A model generated the notes under the pieces. That model was given only the letters and a program-made list of their open reading frames with translations. It was not told where the DNA came from and ran no database searches. From Buxus sempervirens (taxonomy: Eukaryota; Streptophyta; Magnoliopsida; Buxales; Buxaceae), in assembly GCA_947561395.2 (NCBI GenBank), contig OX387184.1, positions 42,274,766 to 42,338,765 of the forward strand: 64,000 bases of DNA. Reading direction: 5' to 3'. The translations under genes were made by a program, and so were the position numbers. Shown piece after piece: positions 1-8,730 of the stretch. Position 1 is the stretch's first letter. Each line of letters begins with the position of its first letter.

Positions 1-3000
1 TACACAAAACGATGTTCCAGAATATGTTTTTGTGTATATTCAACACTTAATAAGTAAAGCGGCAAATCTTCCTTGACCAATTTGTGCAAGTGTGTGTATA
101 TGTACAAAGAGAGTGTGCGTGCATGTGCAAAGAATAAGCCCATTATAATCCAACTAATCAAACCGGGTTGGGTTAGGCCCTAGCAATTCCAGGTTCAATC
201 AAACCAGAGATTTTGGGTAAGATCCCCAATGGAGTCACCAAGCTGTGCGCACCTCAGGTGCGTGGAAAAAGCGTGTCACATGTTTAATGGAGTCACCACT
301 ACCTGAAATGGTGTAGGTAGACACCTTATTGATTTTTTGTCTGTACCAGTGATTTTGGATAAATGACCCCGATTACAACCCAGGGAAGTCCTTGAACACC
401 TTAGGTTACCCCACTGAAATGGGTTCCCTTAAATTAGTTGGATATTTAATGGGCTATCTTATTTATTATTTCTTTATTTTTATTTTTTATTTCTTTTCTA
501 ATTCTTTTTTATAATTTTAAGTGTACAACAAATATTAATCTGTATGTACAAGGCCTCCACAAAATTACATCGAAAGTAAAGCAATATAGACAAAACGAAA
601 CCATGCTAAAACAATTGAAATTGAAACCACTTAATCTGAAACTAAAACACTCACTTCCTTTCTTTTTTCTTATTTTTTTTATTTTATATCTGTACAAGGG
701 TTTAAGGGGTGGGGATTGCAAGACTGAATCTTGTAAGAAAACAAAATTAAAAAAAAAAAACAAATTCTAGCATCAATGATAAAACCAAACTAAAATGAGC
801 TAGTAAATTAAATAATACTAACAAAACTAAACATGTACAATTTGGCCACTTCAAATAAAATGCTTTAGCCTTTTATAATAACATATCTACATTGGGAGAA
901 TGAAGGGCCACTATGGTACATCTCATGTAGTAAGAAAACAAAACAAGAACAAATGTAAAAAAAAAATTCACAAAGAAAAAAGAAGAAGCATTTTCAACCA
1001 CTATGCGCACCTAAATCTGACCTAGATCGCACACGAGGCGCACGTGGAGAGTTTCGTGCGTGCCTCGGGACATTCGGAGTCGCCACTGCCTGAGAGTGCA
1101 GGCAGACACGGTTTTGCCCTATTCAGGTCTAAGTCTGGTCTGCGGCTTTTTTAGAGTTCTAGCTAAGTCCTCGGTTACGGTCCGGGGAAGTCCTAAAGAC
1201 ACCCCGGCCCGCCCCATCGGTTCGACGGGTCCCTCGGGTCTCCCTGGTTTTTGAGTCAATTTCACCATTTTCCTAGACCAGCATGCTACCTTGTTAGATC
1301 TGGCGGGGCCCTCTGGAGGTGTGGGTCCCTTTTTATTTGATTTTATCTTTTTGTTTATTTAAGTGAAGTGGGTCAGACCCGGGTCCCGTTGGAAGACCCG
1401 TGGGTTGCCATGGTTGGGCCATGGGCCCAGTTGGGTTATTGGGTAACCCATTTGGTTATTTATTGAAACTATTTACACATGCAATGGACTTAGTGGGCTT
1501 GGATTTGGCCCATTAGCCAAGGGTCAAGGGGCCTGGGCCTGTTTATTGAAAACAGACCTGGTATAGGCCAGTCAAAAGTGGGCCACTCAATTGAGCCCAG
1601 GGTGGTCTTGATGGGCCTATCTAGGCCCAAAGTCCTCAAATGGGCTAAGAATAGCCCAGAGTGTATAGGAGATCGGTTCAAGCCGGTTCAGGTCTGGTCC
1701 AATCCAACCGGACCGAAAATTAAGTTTTTTACATTATTTTTATATCTGCCCGTATTTGTTATACGGGCTGCCGCTGCCCGTAAATGAAATCCGGTTTCGC
1801 CTTGCCCGTGAAGCAAACACGGTCCACCCCGGACCGCTATGAGTTTACGGGTGCCTCCAATTTTGCATATTCGGTGCCGACTCTTCCTGGGATCAATTCC
1901 GTGGCCTTTTCAGGTATTCCAAAGACCTCTGTTGAGCTTCTGAGTTTCTTCAAAATGTTATATTGGCTTCATTGGGCTTTCAAAGCCACTTTTCTTCTCC
2001 TTTCATGTTCTTTGGGTCTTGGGCTTCTTTCCTTTTTTATTTAATCAACCAACCACATCCCTCATTCAAGAAAGAGGAGGAGATATTACAAAAGTTCATA
2101 TATCTTCAAAGGAATAAAATGAGTAGTTAAATTTATTGATTAAAGTGCCATTTAGACCCTTTCTTTCTCTTTCTTTTTTTTTATGATGACCATCTTCCTG
2201 AAGTTGATCTCTCACGTCATTCAAAAAACAGCAATTGGATTAGTGATCACAAGAACAAAATGGAGGAAGAAACTTGAAGAGATATTGAAATTGATAATGT
2301 TATATTGTCAAGTTTAGCATACTTACAGTAAGATTACTTGTTGACTCCGATTGAATTGGGCAGCGCTTCCGCGTCCTCCGGGAACTCTTAAAATGGTATG
2401 GAAAGGGTTTGGTTAGGTTCTTTAATCCAGGAAGATGAAAGGTTAAAATTTAGGCAAGGTTTTGGGTGTTTGGGCATGGTTTTGGGACATAGGGGCAATT
2501 TAGGCATTAAAAAAGTTTAGGGTGGTGGAGTGGTGGTATGATGGCAGGGTTCGGCCGTGGGTAGCTTCAGGAGGGCAGGGGTTATGGCCAGAGGAGAGGG
2601 CTTGCTCAAATGAGGGGGGTGGCCTCTCTATTTATAGGCAAAATTTTCGTGCCCGTATTTGAAGTACGTGCGAAAAACGCACATTTTCAAATCTCGCAAA
2701 ATCGGCCGTACGGGACGCGTGTCCCGCCGTACAGCGACACGCGTCCCCTTCTAGAAGCTTGCCCATATTTGAAATACGGGCATGCCTCGCCCGTACTTCA
2801 AATACGGTCCAGCACGTTTTTAAAATGTTGGATTTCAAATGCTTTATTAAATTTGATTTATTTAAAGATTTTTATCCGATTTTTTTATTATTTTATTATA
2901 AAAACGAGATTCTTTTATTAAAATATTATTAAAAAACAAAGATATTTTTATTAAATGATTATTTTATTTATTTAATTCATTTATTCTGCTTTTTGCTGCT

Positions 3001-3040
3001 GTTTTGCCACATGGGCAGCTTTCTTTGAAATTTCAACTGC
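1..3040. other. Gene-poor flank with decayed retroelement debris
   Basis: No gene is supported; the open frames are short and lack recognisable domains. Two divergent copies of a dispersed module are visible at about 289-425 and 1076-1202. Each has a ggagtc(a/g)ccact core, a gacac box about 20-25 bp later, and a gggaagtcct...acacc box about 100 bp further on. A third, weaker copy lies at 18910-19033. Dyads built on cccgtattt/aaatacggg occur at 1748-1768 and 2761-2781. These look like parts of old LTR elements, but no paired LTR ends were found. Confidence 0.5.
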
Positions 3041-3398
3041 CCATAACTTTTCCGTCCGATGTCCGATTTCAGCAAATTTGGTGTTGTTGGAATCGGCTCG
3101 GAACCCACTATCCACTGGGATCAAATTGGGCAGTTGAATTGGGGTTGAACAAAAAGTCAACTTTCGCTTCCCCAAAAGTTTGACCGGCTCATAACTTCCT
3201 CATCCGGACTCCGATTCTGGCAAACTCAGTTGTGTTAGAACCGTGTCGAAATGCTCTTTTCAATGAGAGGAAGTTTGATGGCCAATTCTCTTTGGATCAA
3301 AGAGTCAAATTTTAGCCCCCTCAGGGTTTGACTTTTTAATTGAAATTTTCATTTTCTTCATTTTTTGGGGTGCAAAAATCAGGTGCTAACAACCACAA
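3041..3398 (+). repeat. 147-bp module, two tandem copies plus element-like terminus
   Basis: Two diverged copies begin at about 3042 (cataactttt, then a gtccgatttc core) and 3190 (cataacttcctcatccggac), a period of about 147 bp. Each continues with a tcagttg/ttggtg box, a cgtgtcg/ggctcgg box and an aagtcaa or agtcaaa box. The block ends in ggtgcaaaaatcaggtgcta at about 3369-3390. Similar blocks end the same way near 5040 and 6300, so this may be the end of an LTR-like unit. Confidence 0.6.
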
Positions 3399-4860
3399 GA
3401 AAGAATCATTGCTTCAATGCTTGTTTTATTTGCTTTTTCCCTTTCTTATTATTTATTATTTTTTTTTGTTTTCTTTTGTTTTTATCATGCAAGATTAACT
3501 AATTACTAATTTACAAGGCAAGAAAATGAGACCACCTGAACTACTTTTAACCATGACCTAATTACTAATTTACAAAGGAAACCAAAAAAAGTGAAATAAC
3601 CTGAATAACTGCGCTATCCACATTCAAAGATTCATATCTCCCTCAATTCTTAGCCAAATTGTGCGAAATCTGATTCCTTAGAATCATAACTTTAAGCACT
3701 AAAATAACCTATAGTAGTTTTCAAAATTTCATTTTCATTTAAGAGATATGAAGCTGCAAAATTTATTGTTAGACATTTCCCTGTGAAAATCTGAACCAAA
3801 GAAAATTAAAAATAAAATACCTACTCATAGTGTAGGGTTTCGAGCATATTTTTATATTAAACTAAAATAAAAATACCATAAATCTCATGAAGGGCTTCAA
3901 ACTTGAATCGAACTAGAACTAGGTAAACAAAATTGGTTTATCTGGAAAACAGGTGCAAACCTAATGCAGAAAAAATACTCCAAACTTTACATCTTTGTCT
4001 TTTTTTTTTTTTTTACATGATAAAATTACCCAAAGCCATCAAACATATATACATGTCTCTCACCAATCATGTAATCTCATCTCAAAAATTGTAATGAAAG
4101 AGAGGTCTCATATAATGTATTCAACAAATGACTCACCTATTATGGATTGACACTTTAAATCAGGTCTTGGAACTTTGGTGTGTCGCGAACAGCAGTTTTC
4201 CTTTTTCCCTTCTTGCTAGTAGACGTCACTCTTCTTTTCTCCACTTCTTCCTACATGCTGTTTTTTTTTTCAAAGAACTCTCTTACTTGCTCTCTCTCTC
4301 TCTCTTTCTCTTTTTAAAGAACTCTCTTACTTTCTCCCCCCTTTTGCTCCCAACTTATATCCTTTTTTATAGAGAATTCCCACTCCTTCAACTTCTTAAC
4401 CTCTAACCTTTCTTCTTCCTCTCCTAAACCTCTCCTTTCCCTAACTTCTCATCTTCCTCTCTTAAACCCTTAATTCCTCCTCTTCCTCTCTTAAACACCA
4501 TCATTCATTTTGGTTTGGTCAAAGTCTATTTTGTTCCATTTTTTTTAGGCTTATATATTTTTTAAGCTTAGTCTCAATATCTCGAGAGAACATGAGTTGG
4601 ACCAATTCGTCCAACTCATTTCTCTTTGTTTATATATATATATTTTTATTTTAATCTCAAAACTTTTATTAACTTTGTTATTAAATTTTTTATTTATTTG
4701 CATAACAAACCACATTAGGAAACTTATCTTATTTACTAAAAGAATCCCAAAATTTTAATTTATCATTGGTTATAATGGCAGCCACCATGGTGTACACGTG
4801 GCTATCATGTGGCATCTAATTTTTGTTTTATAAAATCCCCAAACTACCCTTTAATTTTTT
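3399..4860. other. AT-rich intergenic sequence, no gene
   Basis: AT-rich sequence with homopolymer runs and pyrimidine-rich simple sequence (about 4260-4500, repeated aaagaactctcttact units and a CT microsatellite at about 4290-4311). The one longer open frame here is low-complexity Phe/Leu/Ser from the pyrimidine tract and is not a gene. Confidence 0.6.
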
Positions 4861-5060
4861 TATCCATAACTTAGTCGTTTAAGATCCAATTTGAGCACAA
4901 TTTGGTGCATCGGAATCGTCTCAGAATTCTCTTTATTATGGGCTTATTATTTCAAAAAGACGGGTCCACTATAAAAACCTTGATTTACGTACCCATATAT
5001 ATTATGGTTTAAGATATGCTTCTTGGACGATTCTATGGTGCAAAAATAGGGTGTTGACAC
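4861..5060 (+). repeat. Single 147-bp module copy with the same terminus
   Basis: A diverged copy of the module starts at about 4864 (ccataacttagtcgtttaag) and is followed at 5038-5058 by gtgcaaaaatagggtgttga, matching the termini near 3370 and 6300. It shares the cataactt head, the cggaatcgtctc box and the trailing aaaaat.gggtg end. It supports the idea that three related, degraded elements sit in this flank. Confidence 0.5.
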
Positions 5061-5545
5061 TTACCTCAGAACATGCTCCTTCTTACATAAAATTTCATAT
5101 ATATGATGTACAAGTTGGAAAGAAGGCTCACCTTAAGTGTAAAAGCATTCTCGGGAGCGTGTTGATGCTCCTTGAGGTGTTGATAGCAGCAAAAGACACC
5201 TTCCTTCAGTTCTCTAGCACTTCCTTTCCTTTTCTTTGGCTCCAAGTTGAAGAAGAAGTGGTTGAGGAAGGGTTAGGAGAGGTTTGGTATGGGTTTGAGT
5301 GCTTGGGGACTGAAGGAGAAAGGTAGGAGAATATTTTGTATGGGGGAGAAAGGTTTGAGAGAGTTTTTTTGGGGGAGAAGGGTTTTGGAGAAAAGGGTTA
5401 GAGAGGTTAGTGGGAGCCAAGACAACTCCTCTCTTCCCTTTATTAGAGAGAAGACAGATGGGAGAGGGAGGGAAAGAGAACCACGTGGGTCTCCTCTCTC
5501 GCTCTCCCATCACCCTTTTTTATTATTATTTTTTGTTTACTTGGT
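5061..5545. other. Purine/pyrimidine-skewed intergenic sequence
   Basis: No gene is supported. The stretch 5240-5500 is G/A-rich on the + strand, which creates long but low-complexity frames on both strands (Gly/Glu/Arg one way, Pro/Ser/Thr the other). Neither frame has a domain or flanking splice context. Confidence 0.5.
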
Positions 5546-5700
5546 TGTTAAGGAAGAGAGATGTGGTGGGTGGTGCTCTTTCTCTCACCCATCACTTTTT
5601 TATTATTATTTTTGTTAATTAGTTGTTAAGAAAGAGAGATGTGGTGGGTGGCGCTCTCTCTCTCTCTCCCCCATCACTTTTTTTATTATTTTTGTTTTTT
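5546..5700 (+). repeat. 78-bp tandem repeat, two copies
   Basis: A unit beginning tgttaaggaagagagatgtg at 5546 recurs at 5624 with a few substitutions (period 78). Each unit contains a ggtgggtgg box, a CT-rich run and an atcacttttttattatt end. A partial third copy of the 3' half precedes it at about 5480-5545. Confidence 0.75.
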
Positions 5701-5810
5701 AATCTTTTTTTTTATTTTGCTTTAGTTTGCCATGTATCAAATGTAAACAAAGTACATTCTTGCCACATGTTGTAGCCTCTGCACATTTTTCCAAAATTAC
5801 CCCTGAAATT

Positions 5811-6317
5811 GTTTTGACCGTAACTCTTTAATCCGGACTCTAATTCACTCAAACTCAGTTGCCCTAAAATCATGTCAGGATTTTCTATCCATTGAGATAG
5901 GGTACAGCAGCCAATTCAGCTTTCGAGCAAAAAGTCAAAACTGCTCCTTGGGATTTGATTCTGCCCATAACTCCTTTATCTGGACACTGATTCTGGTAAA
6001 TTTGGTTGGATTGGAACCGTGTTGGAAATTCCTATCCGTCAAGATAGGGTATGACAGTTAATCTAGGTTTGGGAAGAAAGTCAATTACTGCTCCCTAAGA
6101 TTTGACCGGCTCATAACTTCTTCGTCTGGACTCCGGTTCTGGCAAACTCAGTTGCATTAGAATCGTGTTGAGATTTCCCATCCATTGGGATGAAATATGG
6201 TAGTCAATTCAAGCTTGATTAGAAAGTCAATTTCTATTCCCTAGAGTTTGACCTACTTCGAGGTTTTGCTATTTTTTAGCACCTTTTGGTTTGATCAAAA
6301 TTTGGGTGCTTACAACC
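5811..6317 (+). repeat. 147-bp module, three tandem copies plus terminus
   Basis: Copies of the module start at about 5815, 5963 and 6109 (spacings about 148 and 146 bp). Each has a taactt/taactc head, a ccggac or ctggac box, a tcagttg/ttggttg box, a (c/a)atccattgagat or equivalent box, and a trailing aagtcaa. The block ends at 6289-6315 with aaaatttgggtgcttacaac, equivalent to the other two termini. This is the best-preserved array of the family in the window. Confidence 0.7.
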
Positions 6318-7152
6318 ATATTTCCCAAAACCTGATATACTTCCTCCAATTGGGGTATCTTTGCATCCCCATCAAAATAACTAGATGCACACGCTTGTCT
6401 CCTTCCTCCTTCCATCTACATGGGTGAGGAAAATACATTAGATGTAACTAAAATTATAGTATCATATTCATTCCATCGCACAAATAGAAATAATACATAT
6501 TCATCAAAGATTAGCATAGTATACACTCCTTCGTGCTAGTCTACATGCTACTCCTATAGACCACCAACCAGGCTCTGATTCCAATTTGTAACAACTCAAC
6601 CCAACGAGGTATTGTTCGCTTTGGGCTTAAGCCTGTACCACCATTTTGTCTCCAAATGGCGTCTCACTAGGTTAAGTGTTCTTCCTGTACCAGGCTTTCA
6701 TCCATTTCTGGTGTAGGATCGGAATGTCATAAAGATATTCTCAGCATCCTCCCTCCGAGCTTATTTCTGCACTCATCATAGCGTTAAAGTCTCCTACTAT
6801 AAGCTATTCTTTATCTAGTTCTGTGCTTAACTTCTCTAAGCGTGACCAAGCCAATTCCTTTTGTTGTGCATAGAGAAATAAATATATATACTACTAATAA
6901 AATCCAGCTTATACATTGTACAAGAAAATGTATAAGTTAGTTTGATCTAAAAATTAAGTCTAAAGCATAATTTTCTTCTCTCCATAATATACATATTTCC
7001 TTTGCTTTCCTTTCTACTTCTATACTCATAGTTTTTACAAAATGCAATTTTCTACACCAACTAATACCAAATTCTTTTTGTCTTTTAGTTTCCAGTAATA
7101 TTATATCGTCTGATCTACAATATTTACTCAGGATTTTGGTAAACTAGAACGT
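6318..7152. other. LTR remnant region, minus orientation; no gene
   Basis: No coding sequence is seen. The only interpretable signal is a primer-binding-site/LTR junction at 6572-6592, described separately. To its right the LTR-like sequence has no recognisable inner end before the foldback at 7162. Confidence 0.4.
6572..6592 (-). other. Remnant LTR end plus tRNA-Met-type primer binding site
   Basis: Read on the minus strand, an LTR-like end ...TTACA (complement of 6587-6592) is followed after 3 bases by TGGAATCAGAGC (complement of 6572-6583). That is one mismatch from TGGTATCAGAGC, the primer binding site matching initiator tRNA-Met used by many plant LTR elements. The layout mirrors the well-preserved junction at 63468-63490. 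No partner LTR was found, so this is a relic. Confidence 0.5.
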
Positions 7153-7161
7153 AGAAGGATG

Positions 7162-7529
7162 GGAAGAGGATCCTCTGTGAAGCGGGAAGGTACCCCCATT
7201 TATGGGGGTACTTCAGGCAATTTATGGGGGTACCTCAGGTACCCCATTGTTTGCTGTGAAACAGGAAGGTACCCCCGATTTATGGGGTACCTCGGGCAAA
7301 CAATGGGGTACCCATTGTTTATTTGAAGCAGGAAGGTACCCTTGGTTTACAAGGGTACCCTCATAGACCGAGGGTACCTTCCTGCTTCACTAAATAATGG
7401 GGTACCCCCTTGCTTGCCTGGGGTACCCCATTGTTTCTCTTGTTTGTCTGAGGTACCCCCATAAATTGGGGGTACCTTCTCGCTTCACAGAGGATCCTCT
7501 GTGAAGCGCTTCACAGAGGATCCTGGGCG
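7162..7529. repeat. GGTACC/GGATCC-rich foldback element
   Basis: This 368-bp segment is built of about four alternating inverted units, each containing gaagc(a/g)ggaaggtaccc and (c/g)aatggggtacc boxes. GGTACC occurs 13 times and GGATCC three times. The outer units (from 7168 and, inverted, to 7524) share aggatcctctgtgaagcg. It is flanked by a 9-bp direct repeat agaaggatg (7153-7161 and 7530-7538), consistent with a target duplication of the Mutator type. No open frame exists. It is probably a non-autonomous foldback transposon, family not recognised. Confidence 0.6.
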
Positions 7530-7538
7530 AGAAGGATG

Positions 7539-8086
7539 ATGCGCCTGTCTAGAATAGAGCTCTATAGCTTTCTTTTTGGGTGACTTACAATATATCTCTT
7601 GTTGACCAAATAGCTCGTGCATCAAGGAGGGGGAATGTGGATGCATCAAGATGCTTCCACGTTTATCACCACCTTCATACTGTTGTTGTGCATAAGGTGA
7701 TAGCATTAGACCGATAACTCTTCATCATCTTTGCTAGGGCTTTGAAGTGTGAACTCCTCATCTTGATCGAAATCCTCATACTTTGGGTTCTCATCCTCGG
7801 GTTCAACTTCATCATCAGCTGTATCATCTTCTCCTTCCTCTTCTACCACTTTTGCTTTAGTGTGGCTTCCAATCTCTTCTTGATATTTATTATTGAAAAA
7901 CTTGGCCTAGAAAGGCATATATTTTTTTAACAAAAGCTCAAGCCCTCTTCGCAATCAAGGCATAATTGATTTCTTCTAATTTGTTGTGCAAAGTTCTCTC
8001 TTGATGAGGCCTAATCCATTGGAAAGTTCTAGCCTCTTTTTCTATGCCTATGCAATTAATGGTTTTTGTGGGAAGTTTAAGACAGG
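7539..8086 (-). other. Possible acidic coding remnant, unidentified
   Basis: On the minus strand about 7745-7905 reads as a Glu/Asp-rich segment (for example VVEEEGEDDTADDEVEPEDE). It is followed across a stop by a second frame at 7485-7706 that runs into the foldback. About 7960-8040 reads in fragments that could be a transposase C-terminus, but no diagnostic motif is present. There is no start, intron structure or complete domain. I treat it as a decayed gene fragment of unknown type, possibly from a hAT transposon. Confidence 0.25.
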
Positions 8087-8102
8087 AGATTTGGTAAAAG
8101 GG

Positions 8103-8130
8103 TCACTATCAAAAAAAAAAAAAAAAAAAA
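8103..8130 (+). mobile_element. 28-bp poly(A)-tailed retro-insertion with 16-bp target duplication
   Basis: tcactatc followed by 20 A (8111-8130) lies between two perfect copies of agatttggtaaaaggg (8087-8102 and 8131-8146). This is the signature of target-primed reverse transcription truncated almost at once, leaving 8 bases of body plus the tail. Confidence 0.8.
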
Positions 8131-8146
8131 AGATTTGGTAAAAGGG

Positions 8147-8592
8147 CATAATTGAATTTATAAGAGTAAACATTATATTTGGGAGAACAGTCCTGCTTTC
8201 CAGTTGGACGGTGTATACGCTATATCCCTCACCAAGTCATTGAAATCAGAAAATTGGCCCAAAGCTTTAAATCCTTCCAACTACCAACGAGGCGTCCGCA
8301 TGCCAACTGAGTGGGTACTTCGGTAATTTCGATCCACGAAAAAGCCCCTCTGGCTGGCATGTGGCACAAAAAGGTGTACAGTGGCTCCCATCGGCCTGCG
8401 TGGGACGCTCTGGTCTGAGGAGGAGATACCTCAAGCCTCGGTGTCTCCGCCTCTGATGTGAGCTCATATACCTACTAAAAAACCTAATTTTTCCACCACA
8501 AGCCATTGATTTCTTCACCCAGTAACACGCTATCTCCGTCCCAAAAACCCTAGGAGTCCTTGAACAGTATCAATTGGAAAGCGTTGGTCGAA
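8147..8592 (+). promoter_or_regulatory. Upstream and 5' leader region of the hydrolase gene
   Basis: The 446 bp before the start codon have no convincing TATA box at a useful distance. A telo-box-like AAACCCTA lies at 8545-8552, 40 bp before the ATG. The minus-strand open frame at 8267-8518 has no domain and overlaps this region, so I regard it as chance. Confidence 0.4.
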
Positions 8593-8730
8593 ATGGCTGC
8601 AAATTCGAATATTATGGCGTCTGGGAGTGGACGGAGATCGCTTGTCGTTGCAGAGAACAGATTTGGGGTTCTAAATTACCGGAACTCCGATCAGAGGAGG
8701 GTGACAACAAGGATTTCAAGGCCTTACGAG
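8593..8730 (+). CDS. Hydrolase exon 1 (residues 1-46)
   Basis: Starts at ATG 8593 and ends ...TACGAG before gttaga (phase 0). It encodes the Ser/Arg-rich N-terminus, least conserved in the family and a possible targeting peptide. Confidence 0.85.

Noticed and set aside
1060..2044. Frames in the G/C-rich part of the left flank
   Set aside because: Short, overlapping on both strands and without domains; the DNA looks like degraded repeat.
4128..5513. Several frames of 90-110 codons (4128-4406, 5051-5326, 5214-5513 and 5289-5618)
   Set aside because: They come from pyrimidine- or purine-rich low-complexity DNA and the 78-bp tandem repeat.
7162..7529. CRISPR-like array
   Set aside because: Repeats are inverted and palindromic with no uniform spacers, in a plant genome.
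8267..8518. 83-codon minus-strand frame over the hydrolase promoter
   Set aside because: No domain, no promoter or splice context, and it overlaps the leader of a solid gene.
8560..8592. TTG at 8560 as the hydrolase start
   Set aside because: Plant nuclear genes start at ATG; the first in-frame ATG is 8593.
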